The notes: a model not told the origin generated them from the letters alone. Shown: positions 1-5,418, counted from the first letter of the stretch. The stretch is 5,418 nt of DNA from Candidatus Heimdallarchaeota archaeon (GCA_016839875.1 JAEOTK010000044.1:1-5418), one strand, 5' to 3'. Translations and numbers: made by a program.

Positions 1-794
1 AATGCACTAAGAAAATTTTCCTCAAAATATTTTGTTGTTATTCTGACATCGTCATAGGTTCCAGTTGTAAAAGGATGAGCTGTTTCATCCAATCTTCCTC
101 TATTCAAGTCATATTCTACTAGTTTTACAGCATCCATGTTTAGCTTCTTTTGAATATCTAAGGGGACTTTTTTAGCAAGTATAGAAAGATCAGGTTGTTT
201 CTCCGCTTCCATACATTTTCTTAATAACTGAACTGTTGCTTCTTTGAGTGGATTGACTATTCTTTCAAATTCTTCTTGTGTCATCCCAGGTTCACTATAA
301 TCTATCAAAGCATCATAGGGATCAACATCAGGATTGAGAAAATGGGCATATTTTCTATTAAATTCTATCATTTTTTTCAATTCAGGTAGAAAAATAGAAT
401 AATCAGATTCTTCTTTGGCTTTTTCCCAAGCATCACTTGCTATAACACATTGCTTATTAAATTCTCCAACAAATTCTGGTGGAACATTGATAATTTTATA
501 GTACTGCCTATTAATGAGAAATACATTTCGTTTTTCCAATTCTGTAAGTTTATCAAAATCTGAATGCTCTTGAATTTCTTTCACAAGTTTACCAATTTCT
601 GGATTTATTCTTTTCTCGTGTTCAAGTTGTGATAAATATGCTACTTGTTCAGCTTTCTGCTTAACTCCACCTTTTGGCATTGTGACATCTCTATCCCAAT
701 AGAGAAGCATCAGAACTTCTTCTATAATTAATGCTTCCTTGTAAAGACGAAGGAGATTTTCATACGCGTCTCTCATAAGAAAATCGATATTCAT
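1..794 (-). CDS. M32 family (Taq-type) metallocarboxypeptidase, N-terminal 264 residues, cut by window edge
   Basis: The reading frame from ATG at 794 stays open to position 1 with no stop, giving 264 residues of a protein whose family is usually about 500 long. Visible family marks are the N-terminal helical segment with LLYWDRDVTMPKGG (residues 30-43), the AEQVAYLSQLEHE helix (48-60), the HPF motif (240-242, in DETAHPFTTG) and the DXRXT motif (249-253, DVRIT). These sit where M32 enzymes have them. The HEXXH zinc site should follow within about 20 residues, just outside the window. M32 enzymes are cytosolic metal-dependent carboxypeptidases that remove C-terminal residues from peptides. The start codon overlaps the TGA of the regulator gene as ATGA, which supports this start over Met7 (776) and suggests translational coupling. 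No clear Shine-Dalgarno is seen. The family call is firm; completeness and activity cannot be judged here. Confidence 0.93.
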   Translation of the reverse strand, partial: MNIDFLMRDAYENLLRLYKEALIIEEVLMLLYWDRDVTMPKGGVKQKAEQVAYLSQLEHEKRINPEIGKLVKEIQEHSDFDKLTELEKRNVFLINRQYYKIINVPPEFVGEFNKQCVIASDAWEKAKEESDYSIFLPELKKMIEFNRKYAHFLNPDVDPYDALIDYSEPGMTQEEFERIVNPLKEATVQLLRKCMEAEKQPDLSILAKKVPLDIQKKLNMDAVKLVEYDLNRGRLDETAHPFTTGTYDDVRITTKYFEENFLSA

Positions 795-1885
795 AAATTC
801 ATAAGTCTTCTCTTTTCTATCCAGTTTAATGGTTCCTCATAAATCTCCTTTCTAGTAGCTCTCCATTCTTTTGAGTCAATATCAAAATTTTTATCATAGA
901 AATGATATAATCTGCTTTTTGTATGGTCAAAACTATAGTAATTTAAACGAGAGGATATCTTCCAGAGAAACTCGCTGAAGAATGAAGTGAATGTTGGAGG
1001 GGTGTTCATCCTCCACAAAAATCCATCCTGAAGAAGTTCCAAACCTGTATCAAAAGGAATAGGGTGTTCATTAAGTAAATTGTAGAGTTTGTTCTTTCTT
1101 TCTTCGGAACATTTTCCTCTAAACAAAACCAAATCTACTGATTGAATTTTAGAACGTGTATAAAGAATTCGATACTTAACGACATTAGTGTTAAGAAAAT
1201 TCATTCTTCTAGTTATTTGTACTGGCGACACTTTGAATTTCTTGGCAAAATCAATTTGCTTATGATAGTATTTCGATCCTTTTGTTATTTCTGTAAGTAA
1301 TTTAATGTCTAACTCATTTATTCCTTCTTGTACATTTTTGATTTCAGGAATGTCCGATGGCAAAGTTGAATCTGCATTGTCATATTTTTTACTCCATTCA
1401 TGAAAATCCCAAGTTATATCTCCAGTTAAGGTGTCAAAGAATTCGAATTCAGGAGTTGTGCTTAGTTTTACACCTATAGTTGGTATTTTCTCATACATTT
1501 CTATTATACTCAATTCTTCTAGTTTGATGAATAGCTCATCTAAATACTTTGAAGAATCACCAGGAATATCAAATTGAATGAAAAGCCCTTGGATGTTTCC
1601 AATAATCCTATTTCTAAATGTTGTGAAATTATGAAATTCTGCTAGTTCTTCCAAAAATTCAACACGTTTCAAATCTGGAAGAGATACCAAGAATGAGTTA
1701 GTTTCTAAACCAATACTTTCAGGTATGTATTTAGCTCTTACTCCCCCAATATAACCTTTCTTTAGCAGATAATCATAATGTGCTTTAGCTGTTTTGTCAG
1801 TTATTCCAAGCGCTTCAGCTATTTTTGAAAAATTAGCAGTGGGATTTTTCTGCAAAAATTGTAATAGTCTGAAGTTTGGATTCAT
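791..1885 (-). CDS. Two-unit winged-helix (Lrp/AsnC-like) transcriptional regulator
   Basis: A 364-residue protein starting at ATG 1885. A TTG directly before it is in frame, but ATG is the better start and a TGA lies just upstream. Residues 1-50 form a winged-helix domain: a helix, then NFSKIAEALGITDKTAKAHYD as helix-turn-helix and a wing ending KKGYIGGVRAKY. A mixed alpha/beta region follows (about 60-165). A second winged helix lies at about 189-235 (ELDIKLLTEI, then HKQIDFAKKFKVSPVQITRRM), followed by a second alpha/beta region (236-352). The two halves resemble each other in layout and each ends in an aromatic-Asp...Trp segment (D151, D331), so an internal duplication is likely. The first domain resembles Lrp/AsnC regulators, but I cannot confirm a true ligand-binding RAM fold. 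It lies 23 bp after the small secreted gene and overlaps the carboxypeptidase by 4 bp. Local control of that operon and the divergent peptidase is inferred. No transmembrane segment is seen. Confidence 0.82.
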   Translation of the reverse strand: MNPNFRLLQFLQKNPTANFSKIAEALGITDKTAKAHYDYLLKKGYIGGVRAKYIPESIGLETNSFLVSLPDLKRVEFLEELAEFHNFTTFRNRIIGNIQGLFIQFDIPGDSSKYLDELFIKLEELSIIEMYEKIPTIGVKLSTTPEFEFFDTLTGDITWDFHEWSKKYDNADSTLPSDIPEIKNVQEGINELDIKLLTEITKGSKYYHKQIDFAKKFKVSPVQITRRMNFLNTNVVKYRILYTRSKIQSVDLVLFRGKCSEERKNKLYNLLNEHPIPFDTGLELLQDGFLWRMNTPPTFTSFFSEFLWKISSRLNYYSFDHTKSRLYHFYDKNFDIDSKEWRATRKEIYEEPLNWIEKRRLMNL

Positions 1886-1908
1886 CAATAATCATCTAAA
1901 TTTCCTAT

Positions 1909-2364
1909 CTATCTTACAGATATTCCGATATATGGATCTCCTTCGCTTCCTCCACTTGGAGGATCAAAAATCATAATGTCCGTTAAAGCAAACCAACCGT
2001 TACTGTTTGTAATAATCGTAGCATCAATTATATAATCTCCAGCAACTGTCGCATAGCCGTAGAAAACGATATCTAATATTACTTGATCTAAAGTAGTAAT
2101 TACATGTAGGACAAGACTCACAATCTCCCCATCAGGATTAATGAGGTCAATTTTAAGATAATATGATTCGGTTCCCGAGTGTGTTTGAACACAGACAGAG
2201 ATAGAAGTATAGATGTCCGCTCCAATATAATATGCATCAAGAATCTCAATGGAGTGTACTTCAACGGATTCATTGCGTATTGGATCTGCATAAACACTTC
2301 CACAAATTTGAAGAATACAGAGCGTTGAAATTATTAGAATTACAATATATCTGTTTTTCATCAT
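1909..2364 (-). CDS. Small secreted beta-rich protein of unknown function
   Basis: A 152-residue protein whose product I do not recognise. The frame is open up to an ATG at 2427, but the start at 2364 (or the adjacent ATG at 2361) is preferred. It places the signal peptide at the N-terminus (MMKNR, then the hydrophobic stretch IVILIISTLCILQICG, then SVYA before DP as a probable cleavage site), and a TATA-like box sits 24 nt upstream of it. The mature part alternates hydrophobic and polar residues (YYLKIDLINPDGEIVSLVLHV; later GDYIIDATII), which suggests a single Ig-like beta sandwich. It ends with a Gly/Pro-rich tail, FDPPSGGSEGDPY. It has no catalytic motif and no convincing lipobox. It heads the probable operon with the regulator and carboxypeptidase and is divergent to a secreted peptidase, so it might bind, inhibit or present substrate to that peptidase. 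That role is speculation. Confidence 0.72.
   Translation of the reverse strand: MMKNRYIVILIISTLCILQICGSVYADPIRNESVEVHSIEILDAYYIGADIYTSISVCVQTHSGTESYYLKIDLINPDGEIVSLVLHVITTLDQVILDIVFYGYATVAGDYIIDATIITNSNGWFALTDIMIFDPPSGGSEGDPYIGISVR
1924..1933. repeat. TCCGATATAT copy inside the end of the small secreted gene
   Basis: An exact 10-bp copy of the core element of the divergent promoter (2526-2535). It lies in the last codons of the small secreted gene, about 40 bp before the regulator's ATG. Read on the minus strand it contains CATATATC, a weak TATA-like sequence, so it could mark an internal, autoregulated promoter for the regulator. It may equally be chance in AT-rich coding DNA. Confidence 0.25.
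2359..2364 (-). other. Tandem ATG start codons of the small secreted gene
   Basis: Two adjacent in-frame ATG codons (2364-2362 and 2361-2359) begin the signal peptide. Choosing either removes a 21-residue polar and aromatic extension (from ATG 2427) that would sit in front of the signal peptide and overlie the promoter. With the TATA centre near 2388, transcription would begin at about the first ATG, so a leaderless message is expected. Confidence 0.6.
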
Positions 2365-2383
2365 ATCTCTAAATGATAATTTA

Positions 2384-2392
2384 CATATAAAT
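2384..2392 (-). promoter_or_regulatory. TATA-like box of the small secreted gene and its operon
   Basis: On the minus strand this reads ATTTATATG. Its centre lies about 24 nt before the ATG at 2364, the spacing expected between an archaeal TATA box and the transcription start. This implies a leaderless mRNA starting at the ATG. It is the most likely promoter for the secreted protein, regulator and carboxypeptidase together. Confidence 0.55.
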
Positions 2393-2404
2393 TTATCGTA
2401 GAAA

Positions 2405-2420
2405 TTCCGAAATATTTCAT
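2405..2420. promoter_or_regulatory. Candidate operator: TTCCGAAATATTTCAT element upstream of the minus-strand promoter
   Basis: This 16-mer matches 13 of 16 positions of the element at 2525-2540 (GTCCGATATATTTCTT). It contains a perfect 10-bp palindrome, GAAATATTTC (2409-2418). It lies 13-28 bp upstream of the TATA-like box of the small secreted gene, where an activator or repressor could act. Binding by the neighbouring winged-helix regulator is inferred. Confidence 0.35.
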
Positions 2421-2510
2421 ATAGCATATGATACTCTACTATTTTAACTTGTATCTTCTTGCCTTATATCTAGTTTTTACTCAAATCTATTATTGTAATT
2501 ATTCGGAAAA

Positions 2511-2522
2511 ATTTAAATATAA
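2511..2522 (+). promoter_or_regulatory. TATA-like box of the secreted peptidase gene
   Basis: ATTTAAATATAA, preceded by the purine-rich CGGAAAA (2504-2510) in the place of a BRE. The box centre is about 30 nt before ATG 2546, giving a leaderless or nearly leaderless transcript. An inverted pair TCGGA (2503-2507) and TCCGA (2526-2530) brackets the box. Confidence 0.55.
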
Positions 2523-2524
2523 AT

Positions 2525-2540
2525 GTCCGATATATTTCTT
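2525..2540. promoter_or_regulatory. Candidate operator: GTCCGATATATTTCTT element between TATA box and peptidase start
   Basis: This is related to the element at 2405-2420, and its core TCCGATATAT (2526-2535) recurs exactly at 1924-1933. It lies between the TATA-like box and the start codon, where a bound protein would block transcription initiation. It forms the right arm of an inverted pair with TCGGA at 2503-2507. Confidence 0.35.
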
Positions 2541-2545
2541 ACCTT

Positions 2546-3583
2546 ATGGTGTTACTAATGAAAAAAGCGATTTCTATTAGTATATTTTTTATTGTAGCCT
2601 TAGCTCCAATAATCTTTATTGAAAATTCAAGTATGATGCAGCCCTTCTACGCTAAACCATGGCAAGAACCTTCAGATTTTCTTGATCCAGTTGATATTCG
2701 AAGCATGGGTGTAGATACCCAAGATGATATTTTTCTTCAAGGCAGAGTAACAGAAATAATAGTGTACGCTGAAGGAACGTTTACTGATGTATTCTATTCA
2801 ATTGATAGCGGTCCTGCAATTGCTTTAACTCAATTTCTCTCAACTGATCAATATTTTGCTTCTTTTGATCTAAACCTAGCCTTAGGTCCTCATACAATTA
2901 AAGCTTGGACAGAGTATTATGGAGTAGAAGTAGATTCAGATTTAGCAACAATTGTTGTTGTCTCTGATTATGTAGCTTCTCTATATTATGAAATTGACTA
3001 TATGACTGGTTTGGAACCTTCTCAAGCAGTACTCAATTATTGGGTAGACTATTGGCATGACAGAGCTATTAACTTAAACTATGTATTAGATGATGAAGTT
3101 CCATACGAAGAAATAGTTTCAGATCTCTTTGCTTACGAAGAACTCTATAATGATTGGGAATTTCAATCTGAAGGAACCGCAGATGATAGACGTTCTGTCG
3201 TTGGTTCTGCAGTATTTGATAGCCAAGAAAAATGGATGCTCTTTGGGTCATCAGATTCAAATTCCTATACTGGTGGTTATACATACGTTGATACAGAAAA
3301 TAGACGAGGAAATTATATCATGATTTGCAGTGATATGATAAGTAATTTCGAAGCAACTTATGGTCTTCCTCAAGATGGCGCATTATTAGTAGTAACAATG
3401 CATGAAGCAGGACACTCGATAGGTGTTCTTAAGATTACAACTAGAGGAAGAGGATCTGAAATATACAACCAAGTCGATTATTATGATATCATGTCCTCGA
3501 TGCATTTAGAAAACTGTGGATTTGAAAATCATTGGTATTACTCATATAGCTATTGGTCGACAAGGAACATCGCAATATACTAG
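2546..3583 (+). CDS. Secreted metzincin-like zinc metallopeptidase (HEXXH)
   Basis: A 345-residue predicted exported endopeptidase. The N-terminus (MVLLMKKAISISIFFIVAL) is a signal peptide or membrane anchor. A start at Met5 (2558) would give an equally good signal, but ATG 2546 fits the TATA spacing. Residues about 60-140 look like an Ig-like beta domain (FYSIDSG, then LGPHTIKAWTEYYG). Residues about 145-345 look like the catalytic domain: an N-terminal strand and helix (LYYEIDYMTG...SQAVLNYWVDYW), a central sheet (WMLFG, GGYTYV, GNYIMI), the zinc site HEAGHSIG (H286, E287, H290, G293), and a Met-turn-like YDIMSS (M316). Metzincins normally have HEXXHXXGXXH/D; here the last position is K296, so the third zinc ligand is unclear. 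It faces the small secreted gene across a shared promoter region and ends at an oligo-T terminator. Zinc peptidase type is well supported; its exact family and substrate are not. Confidence 0.82.
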   Translation: MVLLMKKAISISIFFIVALAPIIFIENSSMMQPFYAKPWQEPSDFLDPVDIRSMGVDTQDDIFLQGRVTEIIVYAEGTFTDVFYSIDSGPAIALTQFLSTDQYFASFDLNLALGPHTIKAWTEYYGVEVDSDLATIVVVSDYVASLYYEIDYMTGLEPSQAVLNYWVDYWHDRAINLNYVLDDEVPYEEIVSDLFAYEELYNDWEFQSEGTADDRRSVVGSAVFDSQEKWMLFGSSDSNSYTGGYTYVDTENRRGNYIMICSDMISNFEATYGLPQDGALLVVTMHEAGHSIGVLKITTRGRGSEIYNQVDYYDIMSSMHLENCGFENHWYYSYSYWSTRNIAIY

Positions 3584-3584
3584 A

Positions 3585-3610
3585 TTTTCTTTTTTTTTCT
3601 TTTTTTTGTT
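3585..3610 (+). terminator. Oligo-T transcription terminator after the peptidase gene
   Basis: Starting two bases after the TAG stop, the coding strand is almost pure T, with runs of 4, 9 and 8 T broken by single C residues. Runs of T on the coding strand, without need of a stem-loop, are the usual archaeal termination signal. This separates the peptidase transcript from the oxidoreductase gene. Confidence 0.65.
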
Positions 3611-3622
3611 ATAACCTCCAAC

Positions 3623-3639
3623 TATAGCTGCATGCTATA
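3623..3639. repeat. Small perfect inverted repeat in the 3584-3695 intergenic region
   Basis: TATAGC and GCTATA form a 6-bp stem around a TGCAT loop. It lies 13 bp after the oligo-T tract and about 30 bp upstream of the TATA-like box of the oxidoreductase gene. It could be an operator half-site pair or a chance palindrome; it is too far past the T-tract to be part of that terminator. Confidence 0.3.
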
Positions 3640-3665
3640 TTATAACTAAAATGAATTTTCAATAG

Positions 3666-3676
3666 AAATATAAAAG
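3666..3676 (+). promoter_or_regulatory. TATA-like box of the luciferase-like oxidoreductase gene
   Basis: AAATATAAAAG, with its centre 25 nt before ATG 3696. The spacing predicts transcription starting at the ATG itself, so a leaderless mRNA. No Shine-Dalgarno sequence lies between the box and the start. Confidence 0.6.
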
Positions 3677-3695
3677 CTTTAGAAATTGCATTGAT

Positions 3696-4586
3696 ATGCA
3701 CAATTATGAATTTGGGGTAATTACTTTACAATCAAATCCTTGGGATGTATTAGTAGATCAGTGGAGGAGAATCGAGGAGTTAGGTTTTGATAGTCTCTTT
3801 GTTGCTGATCATTTTGTAGATTATGGTAATCCAACAAGTCCTTGGTATGAAGGATGGACTCTCTTATCCGGTTTAGCAGCTGTAACGAGTAATATTCGTA
3901 TAGGAACATTAGTGACTTCGATCTCTCTTCGTCATCCTGCAATGCTTGCAAGACAAGCTCTTACTGTTGATCATATATCAGAAGGACGAATAATACTTGG
4001 AATAGGAGGGGGAGCTCCAAGTCAAGAAGGAGAAATTGTTTATGATATGTTAGGAATTCCTGATTGGTCAAGAAAGGAACGATATGAGCATTTCAAAGAA
4101 CAAATTGAGATAATTGATAAACTACTTAGAGAGCATGTTGTTTCATATTCTGGAAATCATTATACATTAAAAGAAGCTGCTATCTTCCCAGAGTCAATTC
4201 AAAAACCAAGACCACCCATTTTAATTGGTTGTGTAGGTCACAAAATGATCAAAGTAGCAGTTGAATATGCAGATATTTGGAATTCCTTTGGAGGAATAAA
4301 AATGGGTGCTGAAGAGCTATATGAATCAATTCAGAAACAAGTAGAAGTTGCAAATAATCATTGTGATGAAATTGGTAGAGATCCAACAACCCTCAAGAAA
4401 TCTATTCTAACGTTTGGACCTGAAGCATGGGAACTTCTTGATTCCGTAGATAATTTTGTAAAATACTTTGAAAAATACTCCGAACTTGGATTTACTGAAT
4501 TTATTATGTATGCACCTTTCCGCAGTAAACAAATTCCAGTATTCACAGAAATAGCTGAAGAAGTTATCCCGAATCTCAATAAGTAA
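3696..4586 (+). CDS. Luciferase-like (LLM class) flavin/F420-dependent oxidoreductase
   Basis: A complete 296-residue protein of the bacterial-luciferase-like TIM-barrel family, at the usual length for short archaeal members. Landmarks are the first strand (FGVITLQ, 6-12), the motif IEELGFDSLFVADHF (26-40), and the family core RIGTLVTSISLRHPAMLARQ (68-87). This is followed by LTVDHISEGRIILGIGGG (89-106), the helix RKERYEHFKEQIEIIDKLL (126-144), and the late strand PRPPILIGCVG (171-181) with VEYADIWNSFGG (189-200). Members use reduced FMN or coenzyme F420 to oxidise or reduce small organic substrates in the cytoplasm. In archaea F420 is a frequent cofactor, but the residues seen do not settle which is used, and the substrate is unknown. 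It has its own promoter, stands after a terminator, and converges on the SDR gene with 18 bp between stop codons. No signal peptide or membrane segment is seen. Confidence 0.93.
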   Translation: MHNYEFGVITLQSNPWDVLVDQWRRIEELGFDSLFVADHFVDYGNPTSPWYEGWTLLSGLAAVTSNIRIGTLVTSISLRHPAMLARQALTVDHISEGRIILGIGGGAPSQEGEIVYDMLGIPDWSRKERYEHFKEQIEIIDKLLREHVVSYSGNHYTLKEAAIFPESIQKPRPPILIGCVGHKMIKVAVEYADIWNSFGGIKMGAEELYESIQKQVEVANNHCDEIGRDPTTLKKSILTFGPEAWELLDSVDNFVKYFEKYSELGFTEFIMYAPFRSKQIPVFTEIAEEVIPNLNK

Positions 4587-4595
4587 TTCAAAAGC

Positions 4596-4620
4596 TCTTC
4601 TTTCCTACTTTCCTTCTTCT
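4596..4620 (+). terminator. Possible pyrimidine-rich terminator of the oxidoreductase gene
   Basis: Ten bases after the TAA stop, the plus strand becomes a C/T tract with only one purine (CTCTTCTTTCC, then ACTTTCCTTCTTCT). It overlaps the end of the convergent SDR gene. T-rich tracts end transcription in archaea, but the T runs here are only 2-3 long, so this call is weak. Confidence 0.3.
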
Positions 4621-5418
4621 AATCTAGCTTCTAGAGCCTCATCTAACATTTCTACTAATTGTTCTCTGTTATAGCTAAATTTGTGATTAAAGTTCATCTG
4701 TGTTAATTCCTGAAGCATCTTTCTTATCACCCATTCAGTCTGTTGTTGGTTATATGTAACAAGATATCTAGGTTTTGGCTTATCTGAATAAAGAGCATCA
4801 TATATCGCTTCAGCTACATCTATTGGCTCAGGATATTTCCTTGGTCCTGAAAGATTTTCTTCAAAAACCTTCATTTGCATTTCTCTCTGCTCATCCGTCA
4901 TAAAAATTCTTAATTCCTTTTCTTCTACTCTTCTTTTTTCAAGCAATGTTTTCCCAATTTCTGATTTATAATCTCCTGGCTCTACAATGCTAACTTTGAT
5001 TCCTTCTTCAGCTAGGTTGGCATGAAGCGCATCCGAATAAGCTTCTAACGCATGTTTAGTCATGCTGTACAATCCATGAAAAGGACCTGTCAATATGCCA
5101 CTAATTGAACTTATGTTAACTATTCTGCCCTTTGACTCAAAAAGGAATGGTAACAATGCATTTGTCACCCTCTGAACTCCAAAAACATTTACATCAAATA
5201 GCTCCATAACAGCTTCTTCAGCATGTGTAAAAATAGGACCAAGATTAACAATACCCGCATTATTTACAAGACCATAGAGTCCTTCTCCAAGTTCTTCTAT
5301 CTGTTTAGCAGCTATTGAAATTTGGTCTTTTTTTGTTACATCCAATTTGAGAGCTGTTGTATTTGGAAGCTTGCTTAATTCTGATATATCTTCATCTTTT
5401 CTAGCACAAGCATAAACT
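4605..5418 (-). CDS. Classical short-chain dehydrogenase/reductase (SDR), N-terminus outside window
   Basis: The frame is open from the right edge of the window to TAG at 4605, giving 270 residues. An in-frame TTG at 5345 is not the start: it encodes the Leu of the SDR motif LDVT, and typical SDR sequence (VYACARKDEDISELSKL) precedes it. The TGxxxGxG nucleotide-binding motif should lie just outside, so roughly 30 residues are missing. Visible motifs, numbered from the first complete codon, are LDVT (25-28), NNAG (52-55), Asn of DVNVFG (76), and the catalytic triad Ser104 (NISSISG), Tyr117 and Lys121 (YSMTK, 13 residues after the Ser). VEPGDYKSEI (145-154) is the loop after the PG motif. The layout resembles retinol/17-beta-hydroxysteroid-type SDRs, which interconvert alcohols and ketones or aldehydes with NAD(P)H. 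The true substrate cannot be read from sequence. The C-terminus (about 213-270) is a long charged helical extension. It is convergent with the oxidoreductase gene. Confidence 0.92.
   Translation of the reverse strand, partial: VYACARKDEDISELSKLPNTTALKLDVTKKDQISIAAKQIEELGEGLYGLVNNAGIVNLGPIFTHAEEAVMELFDVNVFGVQRVTNALLPFLFESKGRIVNISSISGILTGPFHGLYSMTKHALEAYSDALHANLAEEGIKVSIVEPGDYKSEIGKTLLEKRRVEEKELRIFMTDEQREMQMKVFEENLSGPRKYPEPIDVAEAIYDALYSDKPKPRYLVTYNQQQTEWVIRKMLQELTQMNFNHKFSYNREQLVEMLDEALEARLEEGK

Noticed and set aside
1886..1888. TTG start one codon before the regulator's ATG
   Set aside because: It adds a single residue and is a poorer start codon; ATG at 1885 is immediately next to it.
1794..1976. 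Plus-strand open frame antisense to the regulator and small secreted gene
   Set aside because: It is a shadow of two well-supported minus-strand genes, with no recognisable domain or promoter.
2118..2303. Minus-strand open frame in another phase inside the small secreted gene
   Set aside because: It is fully nested in a gene with a signal peptide and promoter, and its product has no recognisable features.
2365..2427. N-terminal extension of the small secreted gene to ATG 2427
   Set aside because: It would put 21 polar and aromatic residues before the signal peptide, and it overlies the TATA-like box and the candidate operator. The start at 2364 fits both the signal peptide and the promoter.
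2421..2500. Small RNA or extra small gene in the divergent intergenic region
   Set aside because: It is only AT-rich spacer with CATATG-type short palindromes; no stable stem, cloverleaf or convincing open frame was seen.
3069..3323. Open frames on both strands inside the peptidase gene
   Set aside because: They are low-complexity shadows of the catalytic-domain coding sequence, which is intact across the region.
3401..3450. Frameshift near the HEAGH motif as the reason for the missing third His
   Set aside because: The frame stays open and family-like on both sides of K296 (Met-turn and aromatic C-terminus), so no break is needed.
3721..3951. Minus-strand open frame inside the oxidoreductase gene
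   Set aside because: It is antisense to highly conserved luciferase-like core motifs and has no own promoter.
4358..4591. Minus-strand open frame over the 3' end of the oxidoreductase gene
   Set aside because: It is antisense to an intact gene, and its translation resembles no known family.

Overview
The window looks archaeal. It is AT-rich (about one third G+C, judged by eye). Genes that open a transcript have a TATA-like box about 24-30 nt upstream of the start codon and no Shine-Dalgarno sequence, as expected for leaderless archaeal mRNAs. One gene is followed by a long oligo-T tract of the archaeal terminator type. The gene set (double winged-helix regulator, M32 carboxypeptidase, secreted metzincin-like peptidase, luciferase-like oxidoreductase, SDR) would fit an Asgard (Heimdall-/Loki-type) archaeon. 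That placement is an inference, and another mesophilic archaeal lineage cannot be excluded.

Layout. Positions 1-2364 hold three genes on the minus strand, read from right to left: a small secreted protein (2364-1909), a 364-residue regulator with two winged-helix units (1885-791), and an M32 (Taq-type) metallocarboxypeptidase that starts at 794 and runs out of the window at position 1. The gaps are 23 bp and a 4-bp ATGA overlap, so the three probably form one operon. Positions 2365-2545 are a divergent promoter region. The plus strand then carries a secreted HEXXH peptidase (2546-3583), an oligo-T terminator, and a luciferase-like flavin/F420 oxidoreductase (3696-4586). A minus-strand short-chain dehydrogenase (4605-5418, 5' end outside the window) converges on it with an 18-bp gap.

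How the parts may work together. A secreted endopeptidase, a small secreted beta-rich protein, a regulator and a cytosolic carboxypeptidase lie around one divergent promoter. This suggests a peptide-scavenging module: extracellular cleavage, then intracellular trimming. Copies of a TCCGA(A/T)ATAT element lie close to the starts of the peptidase, the small secreted gene and the regulator, so they are candidate operators for that regulator. This is inference from arrangement. The oxidoreductase and the SDR look like independent redox genes.

Two genes are cut by the window edges: the carboxypeptidase lacks its C-terminal half including HEXXH, and the SDR lacks its N-terminal nucleotide-binding glycine motif. 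No RNA gene, CRISPR array or mobile element was seen, and no gene-free stretch exceeds 300 bases.
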